Shown here in pieces: positions 11,949 through 25,110 of a stretch of DNA of 64,000 bases. The notes under the pieces are model-generated. The model worked only from the letters and a program-made list of their open reading frames with translations. It ran no database searches and was not told the DNA's origin. Made by a program: the position numbers and the translations under genes. Source of the stretch: Brachionus koreanus (Eukaryota; Rotifera; Eurotatoria; Ploima; Brachionidae); assembly GCA_016987375.1 (NCBI GenBank), contig PJRA01000412.1:2718570-2782569 (forward strand), read 5' to 3'. Position 1 is the stretch's first letter; each line of letters opens with the position of its first letter.

Positions 11949-12009
11949 AGAGAGGTATAAAAAAACATAAGAAAAGATAGTTTGTAAATAAAACACATAA
12001 AATAAGAAA
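11949..12009 (+). repeat. Dispersed 61-bp direct repeat, copy 2
   Basis: Same orientation and nearly the same sequence as 8208-8269 (AGAGAGGTATAAAAAAACAT at the start). The copies are about 3.7 kb apart, on either side of SMYD4. Confidence 0.65.
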
Positions 12010-15000
12010 TGCTTTGAATCTTTGAAAACTAGTAAAATTTACATAAGTTTTTTTTATGAATTTAGAAATAAAATGAAAGTTAGATTTCTTAGGTGCGATT
12101 GTCAAGGACCAAGTGAAACATGTCCTGTTCGCTACTTGGTAAAAATTTTCGAATAAACTGGGAAAATAAAAGTTTTGTGATAAACTTGTATCAGACTATC
12201 GAAATAGAAGACTTTGAGGATTTTGAAAACGAAAAAATTCATGGGATCAGTAAAAAATTTAAAATATGGTATCATTTGTTGTCGTTTTGATATTTGTCCA
12301 ATAAGTCTTAGACATTCATTTAATTTTATTGCAGCAAAATTTTATCTTTTATCTTTAACTCCTTAGCAAAGCATTAGGAAAACATAAGTCCCGTACATTT
12401 TACCCTTAGCTACCCTAAAATCTCATCATGTGAGTTTCATTCTTTTCAGATGACTTTCAGCTGTTCTCATCCAGGTCAAAGATTATGCAACTCTAGGAAT
12501 TGTATCTGTAGCCATTCTTTACATATCCAACCCACTTTAATCCTCTTGTGCGTATCGTAATATGCTCGATTCTTATTCTTGTGTATAACTGCAAAATTTA
12601 AGCATATCAAAACCATTTAAAGATTTTTATCAGAGAAAGCTCAAAAAGCAAAAAATTTCTTCAAAATTTTAAATAATTTTAATATTAATCCGAATGAGGA
12701 GAACTTTAGAAAGGAAGTTCAGAAAAAAAATTGAACGAAAATCTTTGAGTCCTGAAGGGTTAATTCAATTTAATTCTCTAAAAATATTAAAAATATAATT
12801 GACAGAATCTTTATCACTTAACTAGATGATTGAATAGAGGCAAAGCAGCTATCATACATTTTCACTTGATCAACAGTATTCGGGGCTTTGTTATCATCCC
12901 AACAAAGTTCATCTGGAGAACTGTCAAAAACTAGCATTTCCTCTTATTTTTATGGACGATCTTGAAAAATTCCAGGATTATTTGAATTTTCCAGAAAAAA
13001 TAATTTGATTTTTTGACAATTTTTTTAAACTTCTTTATAGTTTATCAATGTTAAAGAAGATTCTGATCTGTTTTGCCCATTAGATAATTTTGAAAGTAGT
13101 ATTCTCCAAGTAGAACTGAAAGTATAACTGCTCAGTGATTAAAGTTCGGAATCAAGCTGTTCATTTTTCAAATGTTTAGATTTTTTAAATAGACAACTGG
13201 CTTCTATTGCATCAAAATAGTCAATTTAATAAACTCTTGTTCTTTTGAAAAAAAATCAAGATTAAGGATCAGAAAATAGTCATTTCTTAGAAAATATCAA
13301 AAACTTGGAATTATTTTATAAATTTATTAGGATTTTACGTGTGAAAAAAATTTCCATTTTAATTTTGAAACTTTTTAGAAACTTCTTATTTCATTATTTT
13401 TCAGAACTTACGAAGACTTTCAAAATTTGATTACTGACAACCCTATTTTTAACAAAATTAATTATAATACTGTATTTAAAAAATATTTATGAATCAAGTA
13501 TGTTTATTAAATTTAACGTTTTAAGATTTTAAAAATAAATTATATGAAGGAAATATTTATTTACCTTTTAAATATAGCAAGTGAATAAAATTATTCAATT
13601 CAAATTTTAAATTTAGAAATTTTTTTAAATGAAAACATCAAGGTAGAGAAATTGTATGTTGTCTTCAAGTTAAATAATCATTATTCACATTTTGAATTTA
13701 ATTTAAATTTTATTTTGTTATTATAAATTTTTTGAATTCTTTTTTTTTTAAATAAAAGTTAACTTGTAAGAATATAAGACACATTTAAGAGTTCTACTGA
13801 AGATTATTTATTAACTAGATTAGATTAAACAAATAAAGCTAAAAATCAATAACAAATTGATTCATAAAAAATATGTTTAGAACTTTATTTAATTTGATTT
13901 AGCGAGAAATTTTTTAAGTACATATTTAATTTACCGTTTTTACAGTTTCAGTTTTTTTATTTCCTACTTAGTATTTACGAGCATTAATCAATTTGATGAA
14001 ACATGGTTTTAGAATATCCATTTTTACAAGGTTCTTAAAAATTTAAGAAAAAGTTAGAATATTTTTATAATAAAATTTTAATTCTATGTCGTTGACGTCT
14101 TAAGTCAATAAAATTTGGGCTTACAATATTTTAAAATTTAAATTAATCAAGATCTAAAATTTAAAAAATTAAAAAAAAAATAACAATTTTTTCAGATAGC
14201 ATGTTCCTAAGACACCTTTTTCTTTTTCTAATATTAATATGTTTGACAAATTTTGGGTTTTTAAAATTTAATTAAAAAAATAGCATTGTATTTAAAAGAA
14301 TGTGTTTGATTAATCTCAGTTTATTTTATTTTATGAACTTACGTTTATTTAGTAAGATTATAATTAGCTAGCGAAGAGATTAAGCCAAGAATTGAAATTT
14401 ATTTGCTTTATTAAAAATCGCATAAAATATTAAAATTTAAGGTTTTCAGAAAAAACAGAAAAAAATTTTATTTATATTCTAATCTTACTAATTATTATTA
14501 TATGTAACTTTTTTAGGTTTTAAGAGCAAAATTTGATTTAGAATTATTATTTCTAAAATTTAAATATCTGTTAAAATTTTTCGAAAAATTTAAAATATTA
14601 ATTATACATTTTATTTTAAGAATATTCTTAATTATGTCTAATTCGAAAGCATTAAATATTTTTAGTTTTAGTTTAATTTAATTAGTCAATAAGTTTAAGT
14701 TTATTTTGTTAATTTTTCTCAAGCATACAAAACTCTTTTGAATATTTAAATTTTATAATATTGATTTTTTTCAATCAAAATTAATTATTCATCATTTAAA
14801 ACATTTTGTTTTCCTTGAAAATCAAATAATTATCAAGCTTTTTACTGTGCATTTCAATCTTATATGGTCTTAAATCGTGAAAATATTGATTAGCTTTTTG
14901 GTAAGAATTTTAATAAATAATAAAATTTCAGACAAATTTAATTGAACTTTTGATTTATTTTAGAAAAGAAAGGATAATTTATCTGGATTTAATTATTTTA

Positions 15001-16965
15001 ATTCAACTTTATATAAATATAAGGAAATTTATTTTCATGATTTGTTTTGGTTTAAATTATAGAAATTTTAGAATACTTTATTCAATTTAGATTAAAAATT
15101 TTGAATATCTTGTCTAAGACTTTGTTAACATTTTATTAAATTAAATTCATAATTCTTTACTTGATATTTTTTTTTCAAGTTTATGAATAGATTACAAAAA
15201 TTTTTTAATATTTTTCTAAAATAAACAATATATTTTTTATTAATTAACTTTGTAATAAAAAAAAGCCAATTTAAATTTTCAAATTTATCTTATCAATTTA
15301 AGTCTTTGATGCAATTTTAATTCATGAATAAAAACGAAATATTTCCTTATGAATCTAAAAGTTTTAACTTAAGCTTTTTAAGTATTTTAAATTATATTAT
15401 TTTAGGTTAACTTAATCATTGAAGCAAAATAGATATTTAAATCTAATATCATCTATATGTGAAACTGTCTAACATTTTTTTTTCTATCAAATTTGACCCA
15501 ATACTTTCTAAGTACAATTTTTAAATTCTTTATTTTTTCGTCAACAAAAAGTAATGTTAGTTTTGAAATTTTGAGTGTCACTAAGTCTAAATTTAAGTGC
15601 TTAATAATTGGTGTTTATTTTATCGATTAAATATATTGTTCTGATTTTATTGATCAAATTATCCTGAGTTCATGTTTACAGTTTTAAAGAATGTATTTAT
15701 TTAAAATCAAAAAATGATAAGTAAAATTGCTTTAATGAATAAACAATCGATTAAAGCGTATAAATATGCGTCATTAAATTTTAAAAAAAATATTTTAAAT
15801 AATTTAAATTTTTTTTTACTAAAATTTCTTATTAAGAACAAATAATAACTTTTTTAAAACTCGGTTTTAATTTATTTTTCATTTTAAATTTTAAGAAGTA
15901 AAACAAATTAGTTAAATAAAGTATAATAAACTAGTTAAATTATAGTCTTCTTTAATACCACGAATTTTTTTTGTTTTCTTTAGATTTATTGTGTTTATCT
16001 TTTAACCAAAAAGAATGTCCTACTTTATTGTGTTCTTTACTATGACAAAAAACTGCTCTAGTATTTAATTACTTTATTTGCCTTTTTTTGAAATTTTTAA
16101 ATTTAAATATAACCGATTCTATTGTAAAAAATGCGTATTCATTTACTGACTTTGAAATATGAATATGTCTAGAGTGATAAATTTTGATTTCTAATACTTT
16201 TTCTTAGGATCAAAATAGTTTTCAAACAGTAGATTTGTTTTTATAAAATATAACGTTTCATTTTAAACTATTGTATAAATTTTTTTTTAATCTAAATTAA
16301 AAATTAGTTCAAAGTAATTTTTTAATAGGTTTTTTTCTTTCAGATTACAAAAGTGTTTTTTCAAAAATAGTAATATTTTTATCATGTTTTTTATATTGTT
16401 TTAAAAACAATTAAAAATTTTAGCTATTCAAATATTTAGTGTTTTAAGATGTCATGAATGATAATGTTTATTTAAATCGAATTAAATGACAAAGTAATTT
16501 CTTCCTGATTCATTTGCATTTAGAATCTAAAAATAAAATTTTATTTTTGCTTTTTTTTTTTCAAACGAAATAGAAATTTAGACTCATTTATTCAGTGTTT
16601 AATCTTATCTTTTTGCCTAAATTACAATTTTATTTAAAAGTCAACATTTTAAACTAATTGTTCTTCCTTTATGTCAAGTTATTTTTAAGGAAGCAATTAA
16701 ATTTCAAAATAAAACTAATATATGCTTTGACAAATCAATTTTGATTATAAAATTTGAAAGTTGTCATTTTTTTTTTATTTCAAATAAGATAAAAAAAATT
16801 TTGTCTCTTTATTCGATAATTAAAATTTTCTACAAGAGGATTTTATGATAAATATTGCAAATTGTGAAATTGAAATTATGAATTAAAATTAATTCAGTAT
16901 TTTTTGCTATTTTTTCTACCAAAAGTTTTACTAATTTGTAATTTTACATTTTTTTTTTCAAAGGA

Positions 16966-17013
16966 TTCAGAGTCAAGTTTTAATCGACTATTAGTTTAAA
17001 ACTTGGCTCTGAA
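16966..17013. other. 18-bp stem hairpin
   Basis: TTCAGAGTCAAGTTTTAA (16966-16983) pairs with TTAAAACTTGGCTCTGAA (16996-17013). There is one G-U type mismatch and a 12-nt loop. It is about 0.9 kb upstream of the Q-rich gene. The stem is short for a microRNA precursor, and the function is unknown. Confidence 0.5.
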
Positions 17014-17377
17014 ACAAGATAAATTAAGTGTTTACCACAAGTCTAAGTTAAACAATATTTTTTATTAATTAATTTGTTTACTCAATTTTAAGTAATTTGA
17101 ACCCATGGTGCACTAACCTGGTTGAATTCGAATTTATGAGTAATACAATTGAGAGCTAGATATGTGAGAGAAGGGGAGAGAACGAGAGTGGATAAAGAGA
17201 TAATTTATAAAATTAAAATTAGTTAAATTCGCATTGTGAGCAGCGATCTTTAGAATACGACAAAAATATTTCAGCTTAAAGAACCTTAGCTATTTAAATT
17301 AGAATAATTGATAATAAATTATGATTTTTAAGTTCTACTGAAAATATAACAAAATTCTATTTAATTTAATATGATCG

Positions 17378-17392
17378 TGTGTGTGTGTGTGT
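17378..17392. repeat. (GT)n microsatellite
   Basis: An uninterrupted GT dinucleotide run of about seven units in otherwise AT-rich DNA upstream of the Q-rich gene. Confidence 0.8.
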
Positions 17393-17921
17393 GTTCTAAA
17401 CTGAGTGAATGATTCTTATTGAAAAACATAATTGCGCCAGCTAACAAAAATTATAAATTAACAAAAAAAAAAGTATTCCTAATTTATTATGATAACTATT
17501 AAATTTCGTTTTCATAAAACGTTTCATTGCGTTTGAGAAATACTTAATCCCTAATATGTCAATTTAGAATTCGACACGAAAATAGTCTAAAAACAAAAAT
17601 GACGGTCAAACGAATATTTGCCCTAGTGCGGCCAAATCCAGCCCACTCACATGCATACACACACAAAAAACATTATTAATGCATATATTTATATACCTGT
17701 CTATTGATTAACCTGTGCTCTAATTAATTATACATGTGAGTGTATGTGAACGAGTGGACCCACGGCCCTATCTTTTCAAAATTCTAAATTAATGACATTT
17801 ATATTTTTTTTTTTATGCAGATTTTTATTATCTATTTCTCTCATTTGTTTGCTTAAAACGGAATGAGTCTATCCGAAGTAATCGAGTGATCGATTGTGAT
17901 TCGATATGAAAATAAAGTAAA

Positions 17922-18342
17922 ATGTCGTCAAATTTTAAAGAAAAACCAAACGAGGGCAGCTCGTCGTCAGACGCCCTCGCCGATCTAATACCAAATTGCT
18001 CGTCGAACACCGATCAGTCATCGCTGATCAGCTCAGTATTCGAACAACTTCAAAAATTTAAAGAATCTATAAGTAAATAAAAAATTTGAGAAAAAAAAAA
18101 TTTTTTTTTTAAATATTTTTTTTTTAGATCAAAAAGGCGAGCTCGAATTGCTCAAAGAAAAAATAATGCTGCTCGAGCAGCGAAATTCCGAGCTGGAAAA
18201 AAAGCTTTCATCATCGTCTAACTTGAACAATTCGTCGTCGTCTACACAGTCTAAAGACACATCGTTAAACGAGTCGAGCAGTGACGAGCCAGCAAAAAAT
18301 CAGCCACCGCCACCGGCACTGTCAACGCAGCAACAACAACAA

Positions 18343-18374
<32 letters not shown>

Positions 18375-21300
18375 AGCACAACAAACATCAAAAACAAATG
18401 CATTAAACTCAATACCGAATATAAACCAAGGCGGTTTTATAATAACTTCGTCGGGCACGGCCATTCTAGTCCCTCCAATGGCCAAGACGGGCGCCGCCGC
18501 GAGCAGCTCCAGCACGGCCTCGTCCTCCTCCTCGACCGAACACACCGACTCGACAACAAACAGTAATCTAGATCTGTTGCTTAAACAGTCGCCGGCCAAA
18601 AAACCCTCGCCCAACAAACCAATCGCACCAAATCCGACCGCTTATATAATTTCGAACGGTCAATTGGTGCCCGTAATTACATCGAATCCCAAAATGCCAA
18701 TAGCCAAGCAACAGCAGCAACCGCAGCCGACGGCCAAAAAGGCCCTAAAACCCAAGCAGACCATTAAGCCTGCGAAGCCAAAACCGACGCCGCCAGTCCA
18801 GCCAACACCAGTCAAGCCGATCGCACCACTGCCCGAAGTTGCTCCTCTCAAACAGCAGCCTGTTCAATCGGGTGCAAAAAAACCACGCGAAATTCGACCC
18901 AAACCAGTCGCTCCGACCCCAAATGCCAGCACCAAAATACCAATACAACCTGTACAAAAATCGATTAGTCTAGTCCAACCGATTAAGCTTAGCACGGACA
19001 GCCACGAGTCGAATGACATTTTGTCCAAAGCGGCTTCGATGATTTTCAGTCCAAACGAATTTCAATCGATTAGCAATACTCTATCGCCGAGCAATCAAGC
19101 ATCCTCGTCGTCATCGTCCACGTCAACGTCGTCGTCGACTAATCAAGCGAACAGTCTACTTCAGCCTGCATCCGGCAATACACAAGACTCACAGTTCACT
19201 TTGGTGCCCATACCGGTCGTTAAACAACCGGTCGGCAAAGTTCCCATAACTAGAAATCCGAAAAAAATAGTCGACGAAAAAAAGTCGAGCACAAATAGCA
19301 AAGCTAAACAAGCAAAAAGCGAAAATAACAAGGCCAAGAGCGAAAATTTGAATCTAATCGACACAAATTTGATGGCTGTTGAGTTCGAGGCGGCGCTTGT
19401 GGACAAAAAAGAAGCGCCCAAATCGCCCGAATTGATTAGTATGCCGTCGTTGGAGCAATTTTTTCAAATAGACGAGTCGAAACGTGCCGATATGCCGGCC
19501 GAGAAAAAGTGCAATTTAATTAAAACGTCGAGTCCGAAAAAAAAAATATTGCCAAAGCCAAAAGAGAATGATAGACTTAAATTTGAAGCCGGCGATATAG
19601 ACAAAGTTCTCGATCAAATCGACCAGACGAACAAGCCCAAAGACTTTTTGCTCGATTTACTCGAAGAAACGGCACAAAATTTGTCCGCATCGTCGGACGC
19701 CTCGTCCAACTTGTCCATAAGTAACATAATACCCAAGTCAAACGACAAGACTAGTTTGAACACGCCGGTCATATGCAAAAAGCCCAAGTTGGCGCCGAAG
19801 CCGACCGAGTCGAAGACAAAAACAACGTCGCTGTCCGATTCGGATGATAACGACGACTTGTTCGACTTGACCAACGCCAAAAAGCCCAAGAGCAAAGTGT
19901 CTCGTACGCCTCTTAAGCCGGACAATCATCAGACAATTAAAAAGCGCGGTCGACCGCCTAAGCCGCAATCAAACGCCAAGAGCACATCGGTGACCAACAA
20001 AAGCGCCAAAAGTGACAAGACCGCTAAAAACGAGTCCAGTCTGATCACAAACGCTAACGCAAATCGAGTTGACGAGGATGAAAATTCGAATTTTTTAACC
20101 GAAACATTCCAAGAATTAGTCGACAAAACGACAACGGACACAAAACAAAAAGACAAAGAGTTGAACATTGACGACAATGATCAATTTGAGTACGACATTG
20201 CCGGATCGGACAAAAATGTCGACACGGACAACGACGAACACGAAGAGTTAACTATAGCCTCGTTGACTAGTCTAAATCGTAAACGTTCGCGTACAAACAT
20301 AAATTCAAAAAGTAGTATCAAACGAGTTAAAGTAAACGATGAGTCAGACGAGGCGACCGACTTGAACGTGTCCGATAAATCGATTTCAAACGAAAATGCA
20401 GAAAAACGCAAGCGTGGTAGACCCAAATCGACCAAAAAACAAACAAATCAAACAAATCAAAATAGTCAAACTAGTCTAACTAGTTCGCATAGTTGTACCG
20501 AATATGCTGGTTTGACTAGGTTTGAAATACCGTTCGAAGAAGATCCGTTTGCCGATGCCAAAGGTTCAACCAACAACAACAGCAACAACAACAATAATAC
20601 AAATAATGTAAATAGTAGCAGCAAAAATCAAGACGATTTGATTAAAAAACAAAAATTGGACATAAACATAAGTGAGACGAGCAACAAAAACGAATGCAAA
20701 CAACAATTTGAATCGGATAATGTGTCGAATAGACAAGAACAAGCTAATTTAAATAGTGCTAGCAGTAATATTAATATTAATAGTAATAGTAATAGCAATA
20801 GTTCTAGCAGTACGACTATTAGTAAATCGGTTGTCGATGACAATTTTGATCAAAAAAGTGAGCTAACGTCTCAATTCAACTGGGACAATTCAAATCAACC
20901 GAGTCATTTTGATCTCGAGAACGATCCAATACTCAATACCGAACTACAACTGATGCATTCGACAAACAGCAACTCAACATCTACCGGTACCACCACTACG
21001 ACCTCGACAACAACGACAACAGACACTCGTACATCTTCTATTATAAAAAATAATCCCATAATTATGACTCCGCCGTCGACGGTTTCGTCTGTCTCTTCAA
21101 TATCGTCGTCAATGTCGACACAAAATCAACAATCGTTGAGCATAAACCCGTCGTCAACATCGTCCTCTAGTTCGTCTACTCAAATGATATCGCCGGTCAG
21201 CTTAACTAATAATAATGATCAAATACAACAGCAACAGCAGCAGCAGCAGCAACAACAGCAGCAGCAGCGATGTTCCTCGGTCGAGCCGGCCTACAATCAG

Positions 21301-22291
21301 AATTTTTATTCAGGCAATCAGTATAATGCAAATCAAGCAGCCTATTATCCGTCAGTAAGTAATAGAAATTCTAGTCCGCAGACATATCCGCGCGCGTCAT
21401 CTGTGCTAAACACGTCGCAGTCGCCCCAAGCCAACCGAGTCAACGTAAACTCAACGCCGAGCACTCCCACGCCCCAAAATCCTCCGTCTCAATCTCAGAC
21501 ACAAACAAACTATGCATCGCTGAATCGATCCAAATCGAACTCGAACTCAAATTTGATAAACTATTCGCCCAATGGCAACATGGCCGCCAGTCAAACGAAC
21601 AACCAAACAAGTCAAGTGACGACTAGCACGTATCAGTCGATGCCTAGTTCGAAAAGCTTTGATCAATCAAGTGCGCCCACAATCAGCTTCATGCATCAAA
21701 CCAAGCAAACAATCAACCCCTATTCGACTACGGGCACATCAACAAGCGCCTCATTTGCTGCTGCTGCCGCTGCGGCGGCTGTGACGCACAACTATCCAAC
21801 TTCAACACATCCCATTTATCCACCTACTGCATCTACAAACAACTATTTAAATTCGCTGCCGTTTCCTGATCCATTTTCACTAAACAAAAATTTACCTCAT
21901 CTCAATCACTTTTCGGCTCATTATAACGATTTAATGTCCGGCATACAGCCGACTAGCTTAGAATCCAATAAACAAATAGCACAATCAGCGCCGGCAGTGC
22001 ATACTAATCAACAAGTCAAAACCGATGGCAAAAAAACAATTAAAAATAAGCAAAAAAATTCGTCCTCGGCTGCCTCTTCGAACACACAATCAAAACAGCC
22101 CAATTTACCCACTAATACTAATAGTGCTGCTGCTAATGCTGTCGCACATGCGACAAACATATCGCCTGGCTATCCGTCACCCAATCTACTTAACAATCCG
22201 GTCACCAATGCTCTTCACAATCTTTACTCCAAAAATGATTCATTCTTTTCGAATCTATTTCCGAAACAACAGCAACAACAACAACACCTTC

Positions 22292-22322
<31 letters not shown>

Positions 22323-22953
22323 GCTTCAACAACAGCAACAACCGCAACAATCGAGTATACCAAGCTACACTGAAGCATATGCTAATTATCAAAAGAGTGA
22401 CTTTTACAATCAAGTAAATAGTCGAAATGGCTCACGTGCTAATTCTGGTACACAAATAGCATATGCACAAAATTATGCTAATTCAAGTCAGCACCAATCA
22501 AGGATATATCAGCATCAACAGTATCAACAGCAGCAGCAGCAACAACAACAACAACAGCAACAGCAACAACAGCATGCAGGTCAAATTGGACTCAATGGTT
22601 ACAACAAAACTAGTTCACAAAGTAGTCGATCGTCGACTAATAATGCATATGAAACGTTAGGTCAAAATTTTTACAACAATCAAAGCTATGCATCAAATCA
22701 AAGTGTGAACAATCAGTCGACATCGAGCAATCAACAGTACAGATTTCCACAAGGATCAGCAGCTAGTGCAAATTTGTACAATGCGTCAACACATCAAAGT
22801 CTTGCGCATCATTTGAATCAAACGCCCGTGGCTGCGTTCGCTGCTGCACTCTCTCATAATCCTCATGCTGCACAAGCTGCTGCAATGAGCTCGTACTTGG
22901 CCAGTCCGTTTTCGGTGCCGCAATTTCAATGGCATCCGCCGCCGCCTATTTGA
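17922..22953 (+). CDS. Large Q/S/N-rich nuclear protein with partial HLH-like/coiled-coil N-terminus and two AT-hooks
   Basis: Two exons, 17922-18072 and 18128-22953, join across a 55-nt intron to give 1658 residues. The ATG at 17922 is preceded by in-frame stops, so the start is firm. The N-terminus (ALADLIPNCSSNTDQSSLIS, then VFEQLQKFKESI) looks like the second half of a helix-loop-helix. It is followed by a leucine-rich coiled coil (LELLKEKIMLLEQRNSELEK). No basic region precedes it. AT-hook cores are at about 656-661 (KRGRPP) and 812-817 (KRGRPK). PolyQ tracts lie near 119-137, 1085-1099, 1431-1455 and 1512-1531, with polyAla near 1261. Much of the rest is Lys/Ser/Asn-rich and disordered. 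I infer a DNA-binding transcriptional regulator, perhaps distantly USF3-like, but do not recognise it. GC content is much higher than in the flanks. Confidence 0.85.
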
Positions 22954-24150
22954 GTAGCAAAAATTAAAAAAATCTCAATTATTTTTTTCTTTTTTTTGTA
23001 TTGCACTAATCATCATCAAAGCCCTGTGTTTTATTCTATTTAGAGTTAAGTGAAAAAAAAATATTGTATTTTTTTGTTTTATTCGATGTTAATTTTAAAA
23101 ATTTTGTTAGTGTTAAATTTAAAGAGCGAAATTAATTTTTGAATTTTGTTTTACTTTTTCTTTTTTTTTTTATTGCTGTCAAAAGTGGTCTTTTTAGTCG
23201 ACATTTTAACACAAAAATAACAAAACATGTCTTTGTCAAGCTGCAGTGTTAGTTCACTTTTTGGCCCACAATGTAGATTTGCTTGCCCACGATGCCGTAG
23301 TTTTTGGATTAAATTATCAATGCAAATTTGTATATACAAAAAGCAAACGCATATGTCATGTGTTTTCTGTAAATAGCACTAAAAAAGTTACGTAATAGTA
23401 TTTTTTTTCTCAGCTAATCGGCTTTTATATTGTTTTTTATACAAATTTTTTCTTCTTTGGTTTTGTTTTCGATATTTTTAAAGAATTTTTAATAATTTGT
23501 CTTAATTTTTTAAAAATTTACTACTTAAATTAAAAAATAAATAATAACTAAAATTTTTAATATATAATGAATATAGATAATATTATTGAGTATTAAATTG
23601 TTAATTTGTTTTGAATTTTTTCTAATTAAATTGATTTTAATTATTACTATTATTATTATTATCTAATTTACACTTTTTGTTTTAATTATTTCTTAAAATT
23701 AAACAATAAGTATAATAAAAAATTAATATATTCAAAATCTATTAATACAAAATGCATCAACCAAGTCTAATCCAATTCACTCAATTCTCATTTTGATAAG
23801 CAAGTCTAGTCGGTAATTTAATCAGTTGATAATAATCTTTTTCTTTCACTTAAAGTATTGTCGGTGTCAAATTGACATTTTTGAAAAACAAAAAAGCTAA
23901 GCAAATGGTAAAAATTTTATCGAAAAAGAAAAATTATCATAGAATAAAGCAAATTATTTATTCTAAATAATTTTAATATTTATCATTAAAAAGATTGTTT
24001 TAAAAGTTTATTTATCAGCTTTATTATTTCTAATAATTTGTATTTTTAACAATAAGACGGGTGGTCAAAATGATTGTCCTAAACAGAGTTGTTTAAAAGT
24101 CTTAGTCAAAGACTTTTTATTTAAATATTTTTTTAAAAGTCAATTAAAAT
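22954..24150. other. 3'UTR of the Q-rich gene and AT-rich spacer
   Basis: T-rich sequence follows the stop codon. Several AATAAA-like signals occur (for example near 23540), so the transcript probably ends within a few hundred bases. Nothing else is recognisable; the frames here are short. Confidence 0.5.
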
Positions 24151-24159
24151 TTTTAAAAA

Positions 24160-24420
24160 TTCAGGAATGACGCATATGAGATGCTTTGCTCATAGCTTAC
24201 AACTTGTTAAAAAAAGCTTAATTAAAATTAACAACATTAAGCGTATCATCACAAAATGTACAAAAATATCAGCAAAATAAAAGCAAAAAAAAAGCTTTTT
24301 CATCGTTTTTAGCTGAGAAAAAATATCATGCTATTCCTAGGCCAACCAAAGTACGCTGGAATAGTGAGCTTAATTGCTTGAGACCTATTTGCAGGATTAA
24401 ATTAATGGACTTAAAGATAT
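24160..24420 (+). pseudogene. hAT transposase relic
   Basis: The frame at 24168 reads MTHMRCFAHSLQLVKKSL, the 'C-x-A-H-x-L-x-L' signature that precedes the catalytic core in hAT transposases, and ends at a stop. A shifted frame near 24320-24400 reads PRPTKVRWNSELNCL, the 'TRWNS' motif that follows in the same family. Both motifs are in the right order on the same strand. The element is short and decayed, and no termini were found. Confidence 0.68.
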
Positions 24421-24889
24421 AAAATGATGTTGATGTGAAATTTTATCTTCTTTTCAAAAATAATAAGCATTTTTGTCCTAGACTCATAAATGGCCTGTAC
24501 CCAACTTGTCTTGACTGGTAATAAAAATTCAAATGCTAGTTCAATAAATAATTTTGTTGAGTATTATATCCTGATTAAAATTAGCTATAACTTGCTTTTT
24601 TCTTAGTTTTTTATTTAAGTATTAAAACGTTGTTGGAAAATCTCAATCTTTCATGGTTAATAAATCTTTATAAATTTTAGACGAAAATGTAGATAATTTA
24701 AATTCCTACATTGGCATATTTTTATATATTTTTTTGCAATTTCTTTGGAAATTTTAATTTTGGCATTTTCAGAAAAAAAAATTGATTTTTTAAAAATTTT
24801 CAGAAAATATGCATAAATTAAGTTTAATAAATCCCAAAACAATTATGACGATCATGTAAAATCAAGAATTAAAAATACTTTTAGATACT

Positions 24890-25110
24890 TTTACAGTACA
24901 AACAACTTTTGCATCACAAATAAACAAATGAAAACAAGGATAAAAGTAATGTTATTTAAAACATTGCACAGACCAATATTTGTCTATGGATGCGAGTCTT
25001 TAAAAGATAAATTCAATACAAATTAGAAAATTTAAAACTACTGAGGAAGATTACAAATACTTCAACAGGGCAAAAAATCAAGAGGATAGAAATTAATGGC
25101 GGCTCTAAAT
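24890..25110 (+). pseudogene. Reverse transcriptase C-terminal relic (non-LTR)
   Basis: The frame at 24928-25026 reads MKTRIKVMLFKTLHRPIF then VYGCES. This matches the 'K..LY.TL.RPV..YGCE.W' segment after the palm of RTE/R2-like reverse transcriptases. It is preceded by INKQ and followed by an LRKITNT-like segment in another frame. It is a small fragment on plus, opposite in strand to the LINEs at the left end. Confidence 0.6.

Larger units (their letters stand above)
11187..17921. other. Long AT-rich intergenic region (6.7 kb)
   Basis: Mostly A/T runs with no gene I can support. It holds dispersed repeat copy 2 (11949-12009), some protein-like short frames between 12060 and 13150 that I cannot assign, a perfect-looking hairpin at 16966-17013 and a (GT)n run at 17378-17392. 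A splice-acceptor-like TTTTTTTTATGCAG at about 17807-17820 suggests that the next gene has an upstream 5'UTR exon somewhere here. Confidence 0.55.

Noticed and set aside
18300..20843. Long antisense frames rich in Cys, Gly and Leu opposite the Q-rich gene
   Set aside because: They are reverse-strand shadows of CAG/CAA, Ser and Lys codons, with no domain, start context or splice support.
22025..22660. Asn-rich plus-strand frames inside the Q-rich exon
   Set aside because: They are the same polyQ repeats read in another frame (AAC instead of CAA).
23151..23339. 62-codon minus frame in the 3' flank of the Q-rich gene
   Set aside because: It ends in a poly-Lys artefact of a T run and lies in probable 3'UTR.
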